DNA from: JALSHZ01 sp964614535
Lineage (GTDB): Bacteria > Pseudomonadota > Gammaproteobacteria > UWMA-0217
Length of the DNA: 11,806 bases
Reading direction: 5' to 3'
NCBI GenBank assembly: GCA_964614535.1
Contig: CAZTOZ010000069.1
Span: 1 to 11,806 of the forward strand
Notes under the pieces: generated by a model
Told to the model about the DNA's origin: nothing
The model's database searches: none
What the model saw: only the letters and a program-made list of their open reading frames with translations
Translations under genes and position numbers: made by a program
Shown here: positions 1 to 5,194 of the stretch, one piece after another
How the letters are laid out: every line of letters starts with the position of its first letter
Position numbering within the stretch: position 1 is the first letter of the stretch

Positions 1-4
1 AAAG

Positions 5-109
5 GTCTTAATCCCTTTTTCATCAGGGTCAGAGTCAAACTTAAACATCTTGAGTTCCGTGACGCCTGTCCTCGTCTTAATCCCTTTTTCATCAGGGTCA
101 GAGTCAAAC
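5..109 (-). CRISPR. CRISPR array: two 36-bp repeats and one 33-bp spacer, open at the left edge
   Basis: Two identical 36-bp repeats lie at 5-40 and 74-109, with one 33-bp spacer at 41-73. Bases 1-4 may be the end of another spacer. Read on the minus strand the repeat begins GTTTGACTCTGA and ends GGGATTAAGAC. It can form a short stem, CCCT pairing with AGGG around an 8-base loop, and is followed by exactly eight bases, ATTAAGAC. That is the layout expected when Cas6 cuts at the stem base and leaves an 8-nt 5' handle. This orientation makes crRNA co-directional with the cas genes and puts the leader at 110 and above. The array lies downstream of an RT-Cas1-Cas2 module, so spacers could derive from RNA or DNA. 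Only two repeats are visible, but their identity, length, spacing and cas context make the call safe. Array length cannot be judged. Confidence 0.95.
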
Positions 110-197
110 CGCTGGCTTTGCCATAGTCCCTTTGTTTTCAGTCGGTTGCATTGATTTGGCGTATATATCAAATGGGATAGACACCAGTTAGCATTCT
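110..197 (-). promoter_or_regulatory. presumed CRISPR leader with weak promoter-like sequence
   Basis: These 88 bases separate the first repeat from the stop codon of the reverse transcriptase gene and are richer in A+T than the surrounding genes. On the minus strand a TATATA element at 162-167 could serve as a -10 box, but no good -35 is found at the usual distance. ATTTG at 154-158 and CAAAT at 169-173 form a small inverted repeat around it. Position and composition support a leader that would carry the crRNA promoter and integration signals. The array could also be reached by read-through from the reverse transcriptase gene, which has the same direction. No consensus IHF site was found. 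Confidence 0.5.
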
Positions 198-1037
198 CTA
201 CCGTGAAGGGCCGGGCAGGCGGCTGCCCAGAAAGCCCACTTCCGGGCTGCTGCGTACCACGCGGGTCTTGCGAGGATGCAGTTCCAGACCAAGCTTGTCA
301 AGGATTTGGCGCACGAACGCAAGTGCCTGTTCTGCCTGCGCTTTGGTGGGAGCAAACAGCAGGAAATCGTCGGCAAATCGGACGAACGGGATGTTGGCCT
401 GGGCGAGTTCACGGTCCATCTGGTCGAGGTACAGATTGCAGAACAGGGGCGACAGTATTGCACCTTGGGCGATGCCCCGCCCACCACCAAGAAAACTGGT
501 TTGATGGGCACCACCCTGGAGCCACTGTTCTATCAAGGCCATGGCCCGTCTGTCGTCCACGAACGGTTTGAGCCTTCTGAGCAGTGGACGATGGGGGATG
601 CTGTCGAAAAAACTCTGTATATCGGCATCGACGAGCCAATCGAGCCCTATCCGGATGCGCTCTCGGGTCCGTTCCAGCGCCATAGCGACGTTGCGGCCCG
701 GCCGGTAGGCATAGCTGTCTTCGTGGAAGATGGCCTCGGCTCGAGGTTCTAGTACGGCCAACAGGGCGCGCTGTACGAACTTGTCCTTCAGATACTGGGC
801 ACTGAGGATTCGTTGTCTGCCGTCAGGTTTGCGCATGGTGAAACGGCGCAGCGGTTCCGGCCGGTAGCTGCCATCCAGCACTTGCTGGCGACATTGGAGT
901 ACATAGTGCAAGAGGTTTTGTTCCAACCTGTCCCGATCGACCTGTACGCTCCAGGGCGTGTGCTGGGATCGAAGCCGCCGCCAGGCATGGTTGAGCATTT
1001 CCGGCGACATGGCTTGTTGCAGCAACGTCTCAGCCAT
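198..1037 (-). CDS. CRISPR-associated reverse transcriptase, group II intron-like, free-standing
   Basis: The product (279 aa) is a reverse transcriptase of the group II intron/CRISPR lineage, expected to copy RNA to DNA during spacer acquisition with Cas1-Cas2. Fingers motifs are visible at residues 64-115, including KPDGRQR (70-76) and SYAYRPGR (108-115). The palm block A is DADIQSFFD (137-145), with D139 the likely catalytic Asp. RT4 is AQGAILSPLFCNLYLD (190-205). The active-site box is FADD (221-224), a variant of the usual YADD. RT6/7 follow as LGLELHPRKT (249-258) and VGFLG (267-271). The protein stops eight residues after RT7, so the thumb (X) domain normal in this lineage is absent or vestigial; no other frame supplies it. 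There is no maturase, endonuclease, Cas1 or Cas6 fusion. The start is set by AGGAGG at 1044-1049 and by an 8-bp overlap with cas1. Confidence 0.93.
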   Translation of the reverse strand: MAETLLQQAMSPEMLNHAWRRLRSQHTPWSVQVDRDRLEQNLLHYVLQCRQQVLDGSYRPEPLRRFTMRKPDGRQRILSAQYLKDKFVQRALLAVLEPRAEAIFHEDSYAYRPGRNVAMALERTRERIRIGLDWLVDADIQSFFDSIPHRPLLRRLKPFVDDRRAMALIEQWLQGGAHQTSFLGGGRGIAQGAILSPLFCNLYLDQMDRELAQANIPFVRFADDFLLFAPTKAQAEQALAFVRQILDKLGLELHPRKTRVVRSSPEVGFLGSRLPGPSR

Positions 1038-2055
1038 GTTTTTCCTCCTGTTCCGTCAACTGTTGGCGAAATGCCTGCACCATACCGCCGAGCTGTTGTC
1101 GCAACGGGGCCGTCCGGCCTGTCTCGGCAGGGTCGGCTCCGTCTTCGCTGTCGTGCCCACCGTGCCACCTGGGCCAGGCCTCACGCTGCTTGGCCCAGGC
1201 TTGGTAGAACATGGGGCGTGCCTGTTTCGATAGCCGGCACCCTTCTTTTTCCCGGTAATAGAAGTCTTCGGGCCGGACCACGCCCTCCTGTATCAGTGCC
1301 AGCACCATCGCATCGACCCCACTCCGCCAGGGTTCGCAATAGTCCAGTACCAGCCCTTCCCGGCCCGGATAATCCTGATGGAGAAAGCCCAGCGCGGGGT
1401 CGAGCCCGTAGGCGATGAGCTGGTGCCGCACATCGGCCCAAAGTAGTGTGTAGCCCAAAGACAGCATGGCATTGACGGGGTCACGCGGCGGTCGGCGATT
1501 GCGACCGCCGAATTTCCACTGTTCCGGCAATATGTCGGCCAACAGTTGGAACCAGGTGCGCGCGACATACCCTTCGATACCCATGACGGTGCTCACCTCG
1601 GTGGCCTCATCGAGTGCTTGCAGCGCCGAATCGACGGCGGCGGCATAGGATTCGATCCGTGGGGCGGCCTCATCACCCATCCACTCCAGGCACAGTTCCG
1701 TCAGTGGCCGGTAGGAATACAGCTTGCGGCGCACGAACCAAGCAGCCACGCGAGCGCTGCAAGCCGGGTCGTCGGCGCAGCGGTGCTGCATCCTGCGTAG
1801 CGGTAACTGGGTGGCCAGCCCGGCCCCCAGCAATGCCACTGTTTGCTCACCTCGGGACGCGAGTAAGATCGCGGGTACACCTGCGGCGGCGAGTCCACGC
1901 CAAGCGGCCGCCGATACCATTGCCGCGCCATAGATGATCACCACTTCGAGCTGCTTCACTGGGATCCGTCGCCGCGACTCACCGGGTTGTTCGATGAGCA
2001 GGCAGCCCGTCTGGAAGGCGATGGTGCTGTCTTTCTTGTCGATCACGAGCATCAT
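1030..2055 (-). CDS. cas1: Cas1, CRISPR integrase
   Basis: Cas1 (341 aa) is the metal-dependent integrase that, with Cas2, inserts new spacers at the leader end of the array. The N-terminal beta domain occupies about residues 1-85, followed by the helical catalytic domain. The three expected metal ligands are visible: E161 in MGIEGYVARTWF, H226 in GFLHQDYPG, and D238 in VLDYCEPWR, with E241 close by. RDPVNAMLSLGYTLL (191-205) is the conserved Cas1 helix. After about residue 300 comes a charged, low-complexity C-terminal tail (HDSEDGADPAETGR) that typical Cas1 proteins lack. The start overlaps the upstream cas2 stop as ATGA, with GGAGG 9 bases before; a second ATG follows at once, making M2 an equal alternative. 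It is not fused to the RT, unlike many RT-Cas1 proteins, but overlaps that gene by 8 bp. Confidence 0.97.
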   Translation of the reverse strand: MMLVIDKKDSTIAFQTGCLLIEQPGESRRRIPVKQLEVVIIYGAAMVSAAAWRGLAAAGVPAILLASRGEQTVALLGAGLATQLPLRRMQHRCADDPACSARVAAWFVRRKLYSYRPLTELCLEWMGDEAAPRIESYAAAVDSALQALDEATEVSTVMGIEGYVARTWFQLLADILPEQWKFGGRNRRPPRDPVNAMLSLGYTLLWADVRHQLIAYGLDPALGFLHQDYPGREGLVLDYCEPWRSGVDAMVLALIQEGVVRPEDFYYREKEGCRLSKQARPMFYQAWAKQREAWPRWHGGHDSEDGADPAETGRTAPLRQQLGGMVQAFRQQLTEQEEKHG

Positions 2056-2420
2056 TGCCGAAGCCCTCCAAAAATTCGTTGCAAACCACGAGTAATACGG
2101 GTTCTCACCCGCTTGCGTGTGCCGGTGGCATTGCCGGGGTAGAGCACCGAGAGGTCACCGGCCTGCCGCCCTGACATCCACAATCGGTCGGGGGAAGAAA
2201 TGGGGTAGAGCCGGATGTCGTCTTCGCGCCCATCCGCGAGCCCGCGTAGTGCATCACGTAATGCCGCCACGTCCTGTCGGTGGCCATGGATGAGAAACAC
2301 CGATTTTTGCAACGCCACCGCGCGACGTTTGAGGTGCCGGTGCACCTTCTGCAGCCGTTTGGGGTCGCGTATGTCGTAGGCAATGAGGTACCAACGCTTG
2401 CTGTTCTTCACATTTCCCAT
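2052..2420 (-). CDS. cas2: Cas2, copy next to cas1, with basic C-terminal tail
   Basis: From the chosen start this Cas2 has 122 aa. It shows the ferredoxin-like Cas2 pattern: beta-1 WYLIAYDI with D16 at the family's acidic position, basic helix KRLQKVHRHLKRR (21-33), ALQKSVFLIHG (36-46), and REDDIRLYPI (65-74). Cas2 dimers bridge two Cas1 dimers in the integrase. Residues 100-122 form an arginine-rich tail (TRKRVRTRITRG) beyond the usual 85-100 aa core, perhaps a nucleic-acid or Cas1 contact. The start at 2420 is chosen because GGAGGT stands six bases upstream and beta-1 follows soon after. A 16-codon longer frame from 2468 would overlap the preceding cas2 stop as ATGA, but it has a poor ribosome site and adds residues outside the fold. 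The stop overlaps cas1 by 4 bp. This is one of two cas2 genes here. Confidence 0.93.
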   Translation of the reverse strand: MGNVKNSKRWYLIAYDIRDPKRLQKVHRHLKRRAVALQKSVFLIHGHRQDVAALRDALRGLADGREDDIRLYPISSPDRLWMSGRQAGDLSVLYPGNATGTRKRVRTRITRGLQRIFGGLRQ

Positions 2421-2464
2421 AGTCGACCTCCGCTGGCTCGACGGAATTGCTGAAAAAGTGGGTT

Positions 2465-2749
2465 TCATCCCAGATAGAGCCCCGGCTGCTGAAAGCCGAT
2501 GCTACCCTTGCCCACCAGGAGGCCGGCACCCGCCGGATCATCGAGCCAGGCCAATAGCAGGCGATCTTCCTTTTCGTCGATCAATTCGGTCAGTTGCATG
2601 AACAGTTCCTCGGCCTCACGGGCGTGGAGCCGGCACTCGAACACCGAGTACTGCCCATCGAGACGCCAGGCTTCCAGACGCCGGTGCACGCGGCGCCGGC
2701 GTCTGTTGCTGACGATGTCATAGGCGATAATCGCCGCGCGCCGGTTCAT
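2465..2749 (-). CDS. cas2: second, divergent Cas2
   Basis: This 94-aa protein is a second Cas2 homologue directly upstream of the first. It has beta-1 AAIIAYDI with D11 at the acidic position, an arginine-rich first helix SNRRRRRVHRRLEAW (14-28), DGQYSVFECRL (31-41), the helix EAEELFMQLTELID (45-58), and EDRLLLAWLDD (61-71). QYSVFE is the most typical Cas2 stretch. The two copies are clearly different in sequence, so this is not a recent duplication. The start is ATG 2749, 32 bp inside the end of the coiled-coil gene, with GAGGTG about eight bases upstream; a frame opening at 2821 would add 24 residues outside the fold. A 44-bp gap separates its stop from the next cas2. The two may form a heterodimer, or one may be regulatory. 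The fold assignment is secure; the division of labour is inferred. Confidence 0.9.
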   Translation of the reverse strand: MNRRAAIIAYDIVSNRRRRRVHRRLEAWRLDGQYSVFECRLHAREAEELFMQLTELIDEKEDRLLLAWLDDPAGAGLLVGKGSIGFQQPGLYLG

Positions 2750-3428
2750 CGCCTTGCACCTCGTCGTAGGACGGAACCTCGGTAGCCATCCCATCGAGCG
2801 GAACGCCGTCGTCGGCATCATCGACCGCCCGTGCTCCCGAAATGACCGGCCCGCTGTCCATCACCCGCCGAACGGTCGTGCCGTCTTGCAAACGGTGGCC
2901 GATCTGTTCACTCAGGATCCCGGCAAAATTGGCCATCAGCTTTTCGAAAGTGTCGAGGTAGTCGTCCATGCGGCGCTCCAGTCTTTGTTGCTCCCGTACC
3001 CGTACTGACTCGGTCTTGAAGCGGCTGATGCGTTCGAACCGCTTGTCCAGATCGTTGAGAAAATCCTCGGTGAGCCGGTCGACATGTTTTTCCACCTCGG
3101 CATAGGTGCGGGTGAAATACTCCAGCCGTTGCTGCCGCAACCGTGTCTTGCCATCGATCAATACCTGGTTGCAGGCCTCGCGAAACGATTGCAGCCGCAT
3201 CTCCAGAGCCATGGCGATGGCTTCGCGCCGGTAGTCGAAACCCATCGAGAGTTCGCGGGTCAGCGCATTGCGGATCTGTTGCCTGTTCTGGGGCGACATC
3301 AGCAACCGCAGTGGCATTCCAGCACCCCGGCCCATGGCCTGGTCGGTCTGCCGCTCGACAAGAGCGCTGCGCTGCTCGGCCTCTCTTTGCAGGGCTTCGA
3401 TGGCGATCAGTTCTTGCGTTTCTTTCAT
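2718..3428 (-). CDS. helical coiled-coil protein of unknown function, first gene of the adaptation block
   Basis: I do not recognise a family for this 236-aa protein. It is almost entirely helical and highly charged. Residues 1-30 and 55-175 are rich in E, K, R, Q and L with heptad-like spacing, for example RTYAEVEKHVDRLTEDFLND (107-126) and RVREQQRLERRMDDYLDTFE (143-162). The last 55 residues are acidic and probably disordered (AVDDADDGVPLDGM). There is no signal peptide, membrane segment or nuclease motif. The start at ATG 3428 has GGAG eight bases upstream; a GTG at 3437 would add three residues. It overlaps the following cas2 by 32 bp, so it is tied to spacer acquisition rather than to the effector. 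It may be a scaffold or accessory of the Cas1-Cas2-RT complex. Similar long helical genes beside CRISPR RTs would support this, but I could not check. Confidence 0.8.
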   Translation of the reverse strand: MKETQELIAIEALQREAEQRSALVERQTDQAMGRGAGMPLRLLMSPQNRQQIRNALTRELSMGFDYRREAIAMALEMRLQSFREACNQVLIDGKTRLRQQRLEYFTRTYAEVEKHVDRLTEDFLNDLDKRFERISRFKTESVRVREQQRLERRMDDYLDTFEKLMANFAGILSEQIGHRLQDGTTVRRVMDSGPVISGARAVDDADDGVPLDGMATEVPSYDEVQGDEPARGDYRL

Positions 3429-3458
3429 GACTTTCACTCCAAACCAATGAAACGATAT

Positions 3459-3484
3459 CCAGGTCGGGTCGGCCCGACACCTGG
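3459..3484 (-). other. strong hairpin between the membrane and adaptation genes
   Basis: CCAGGT (3459-3464) pairs with ACCTGG (3479-3484), and CGGG (3465-3468) pairs with CCCG (3473-3476), giving a 10-bp stem with a two-base bulge and a TCGG loop. It lies in the 93-bp gap between the stop of the four-helix membrane gene and the start of the coiled-coil gene. On the transcribed (minus) strand it is followed by ATATCGTTTC, not by a clean U run, so it is a poor intrinsic terminator. It could act as an attenuator, an RNA-processing or stabilising element, or a partial terminator. Confidence 0.55.
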
Positions 3485-3488
3485 GGAC

Positions 3489-3517
3489 AATCTACCCTCA
3501 TCGGCGCCGGTTGACAG
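3489..3517 (-). promoter_or_regulatory. weak candidate sigma-70 promoter before the adaptation genes
   Basis: On the minus strand CTGTCA (3512-3517) and TAGATT (3489-3494) are separated by 17 bases. Each matches the sigma-70 consensus at four of six positions. Transcription from it would start just before or inside the hairpin at 3459-3484. The match is marginal, and chance occurrence in a gap of this size is quite possible. Confidence 0.2.
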
Positions 3518-3521
3518 CGGA

Positions 3522-4172
3522 TCACAAGCTTGTGGTGTCGCGGGCCACCTTGTCCGCGGCCCGTAGTGTCAGTTCCGCCCGCCGGACGATGGCATCCACG
3601 TTGCGCCGGAAACGAGCTTCCTCCTCCTCGGCCTCACGGGCCGTGGTAAGCGCCAACATCCGCCTCTCCAACCCAGACGCACGCAGGGCCAGAAACTCCG
3701 GACCCAGCGCCGCAACCAACACCTCGACAACCCACGCAACGAGCATTTCGTAGCCGAGGACGACCCCAAGCGAGACCGCCGCCACCACCATCCCGGGATC
3801 GACCGCCAGAGCAAACCCCTGACCGGCAAGCTCGGCGACGAGCGCCGCCACACGATCGCCGAACGATGGGTGTTGCAGCAGAAAAATCCCAATGGCAACG
3901 GATGAAACAAGGCCCAGCCCATAACGGCAGAACCACGACAGGCAGCGCAGCCCCCGGGTGTAGAAACGCGGCACGGTGGTGCGATAGCGGTGTATCGCCA
4001 ACACCGTGAATTTGAAGAGAAAAAGCGAGAATGCCAGCACCCCGCCCAACACGGCATGGCCGACCAACGCCGAGAATACCGGCCAGACGAGAAAGAAACC
4101 ACCAACGAACAGCGCGATGGCAGCAAGAAAGAGAAACCCAAAAAAGAGATGGATCAGACGTTCACTTTGCAT
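3522..4172 (-). CDS. four-helix integral membrane protein of unknown function beside the CARF protein
   Basis: This 216-aa protein has no family I can name. Four hydrophobic segments are plain at about residues 7-31, 36-60, 82-100 and 124-156. A basic stretch HRYRTTVPRFYTRGLR (61-76) follows helix 2, which suggests a cytoplasmic loop there. The C-terminal 55 residues (162-216) form a charged helix, with AREAEEEEARFRRNVDAIVR (178-197), probably cytoplasmic. No CARF, nuclease or protease motif is seen. The start at ATG 4172 is fixed by GGAGGT six bases upstream; a frame open to 4562 overlaps the CARF gene and is rejected. It lies 160 bp after the CARF gene, with its own candidate promoter. Its position between a membrane CARF protein and the adaptation genes suggests a CRISPR role, perhaps pore or partner of the CARF protein. 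That role is inference only. Confidence 0.85.
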   Translation of the reverse strand: MQSERLIHLFFGFLFLAAIALFVGGFFLVWPVFSALVGHAVLGGVLAFSLFLFKFTVLAIHRYRTTVPRFYTRGLRCLSWFCRYGLGLVSSVAIGIFLLQHPSFGDRVAALVAELAGQGFALAVDPGMVVAAVSLGVVLGYEMLVAWVVEVLVAALGPEFLALRASGLERRMLALTTAREAEEEEARFRRNVDAIVRRAELTLRAADKVARDTTSL

Positions 4173-4182
4173 GGAAAGACCT

Positions 4183-4197
4183 CCGGTTGAATACCGG
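4183..4197 (-). promoter_or_regulatory. small hairpin touching the ribosome site of the membrane gene
   Basis: CCGGT (4183-4187) and ACCGG (4193-4197) form a 5-bp stem with a five-base loop. On the mRNA the end of the stem shares its GG with the GGAGGT ribosome site (4179-4184) of the gene starting at 4172. It could modulate translation, though the stem is short and leaves most of the ribosome site free. Confidence 0.3.
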
Positions 4198-4199
4198 AA

Positions 4200-4228
4200 A
4201 TCATCCATCGAAAGAAGGGGGTTGTCAG
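4200..4228 (-). promoter_or_regulatory. candidate sigma-70 promoter for the four-helix membrane gene
   Basis: On the minus strand CTGACA (4223-4228, five of six consensus bases) and GATGAT (4200-4205, four of six) are separated by exactly 17 bases. Initiation would fall near 4193, giving a leader of about 20 bases before the ATG at 4172. This is the best promoter-like element found between genes in the window, and it sits in one of the few real intergenic gaps of the operon. Confidence 0.4.
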
Positions 4229-4232
4229 TAGA

Positions 4233-4246
4233 TCCCAAGCTTGGGA
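4233..4246. promoter_or_regulatory. 14-bp perfect palindrome, operator-like
   Basis: TCCCAAGCTTGGGA is a perfect inverted repeat with no spacer. It lies four bases upstream of the candidate -35 box at 4223-4228, where an activator or repressor dimer could bind. No regulator gene is in the window. It may also be a chance feature of the 160-bp gap (4173-4332), which otherwise holds only the promoter-like and hairpin elements listed here. Confidence 0.4.
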
Positions 4247-4332
4247 AAGAACCGCTCGACAGGGAGCGAAGACGTGGGCCACCACGAATGAACGCCCGCA
4301 GACCGTGCGAGATTCGACATCGATGCCGTTCT

Positions 4333-5190
4333 TCAACGCTCGCCGTGCGTAATGTCCGCCTGGAGCACGCGATAACGCCGATTCGGGTCGGCGGCACCCT
4401 CGACATACTGGATCCGCCGCCCCTCTTCCATCCCCATCGCCACGGCCGCCGTGGTGGCAAGGGCCGTCCCACTGGTGACGTCGAGCACGACATCACTGAT
4501 CGACAGACGCCTGCGATCCCCTCCCTCGCCGGTTGCCACAGCAACGGCCCGGCCCACCGCATTGCTCAGCGCCTCGATATTCTGACGGAACTCCAGATCG
4601 CCGATCCCGATATCGACACGCTCGAAGCGGGCATCGGGCCAAAGCATCCGGCACAGTCGATCGAACAGGTCGAGCTGTCTGGCGCTCTCCCTGGAAGGAA
4701 TCAGGGCCACCCGGCACAGGCGGTCGCGATGATAGTCGATGGCTTCGAGATTCATCCGCCAGGGCATTCTCGCCAACGTCTCGTCGGCCCGGATCCGTTC
4801 CATCGTCAACCGTTCACCCGCATCGAGCTTCTCGATCAGATACTGGCGCTGCTGGTCCCGCAACAGGCTCAGAAACATCACCAGCCCCCGCGCCCCGGGG
4901 GGATCGGCATCCTCGACGACACGCACCGGCAACCGGCGGTCCACACGCCAGGCCAATACCATCAGGAGGACCACCAACACCGGAAAGACCAGTGCAAGCC
5001 CGGGGCCACCGATGCGCTCGAAAATATAGTCGGCAGTCCAGCCCAAGGAAGCAAGCAGCAGAACGATGAGCAGCATCAGGCCCAGCTTGTCGGCGCCAAA
5101 GACGGTTCTGATACCATCGACGGAACCATGCCCGGCCCGCTTCAGCTTGGGCTTCAGCTTACTCTTCATCCGCGAGACGAGATCACTCAT
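4333..5190 (-). CDS. membrane-anchored CARF-domain protein, likely cyclic-oligoadenylate sensor/effector
   Basis: The protein has 285 aa. A basic N-terminus (KSKLKPKLKR, 9-18) precedes two transmembrane helices at about 36-52 and 63-81. From about residue 100 a Rossmann-like domain follows: RGLVMFLSLL (101-110), PWRMNLEAIDYH (143-154), RLCRVALIPSRESARQ (157-172), then SDVVLDVTSGTALATTAAVA (232-251) and RRIQYV (258-263). The D-x-T-S-G-T loop followed by a small-residue helix and a YV strand is the CARF signature, which binds cyclic oligoadenylates made by Cas10. No HEPN, PD-(D/E)XK or other nuclease domain is attached. Family knowledge says membrane CARF proteins such as Cam1 act on the membrane when triggered; this one is longer and has two helices. 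The start at 5190 is 4 bp after the upstream stop, with only a weak AAGGA ribosome site, so coupling is likely. Confidence 0.8.
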   Translation of the reverse strand: MSDLVSRMKSKLKPKLKRAGHGSVDGIRTVFGADKLGLMLLIVLLLASLGWTADYIFERIGGPGLALVFPVLVVLLMVLAWRVDRRLPVRVVEDADPPGARGLVMFLSLLRDQQRQYLIEKLDAGERLTMERIRADETLARMPWRMNLEAIDYHRDRLCRVALIPSRESARQLDLFDRLCRMLWPDARFERVDIGIGDLEFRQNIEALSNAVGRAVAVATGEGGDRRRLSISDVVLDVTSGTALATTAAVAMGMEEGRRIQYVEGAADPNRRYRVLQADITHGER

Positions 5191-5194
5191 GCGA

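Noticed and set aside
150..175. IHF binding site in the leader
   Set aside because: AATCAA and TATCAA occur, but neither is followed by the TTR half at the required spacing.
110..197. A further degenerate CRISPR repeat between the array and the RT gene
   Set aside because: No stretch there resembles the 36-bp repeat, so 109 is taken as the leader-side boundary.
198..1037. Complete group II intron or retron around the RT
   Set aside because: There is no maturase X domain or endonuclease, no recognisable intron domain V structure flanking it, and no msr/msd-like region. The 8-bp overlap with cas1 makes it a CRISPR gene.
2421..2468. Longer start for the 122-aa Cas2 at 2468 with ATGA coupling
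   Set aside because: The coupling is attractive, but the ribosome site is poor and the extra 16 residues precede beta-1, whereas GGAGGT stands before the ATG at 2420. Not fully excluded.
3459..3484. Rho-independent terminator
   Set aside because: The stem is strong, but the downstream transcript is AUAUCGUUUC, without a U run, so it is listed only as a hairpin.
4154..4336. A 60-codon minus-strand frame from a TTG that overlaps the CARF stop and spans the 160-bp gap
   Set aside because: TTG start, no convincing ribosome site, composition unlike a folded protein, and it runs into the well-supported membrane gene. The gap looks regulatory instead.
4173..4562. N-terminal extension of the four-helix membrane protein up to 4562
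   Set aside because: It overlaps the CARF gene on the same strand, is arginine/serine-rich without structure, and the ATG at 4172 has an ideal ribosome site.
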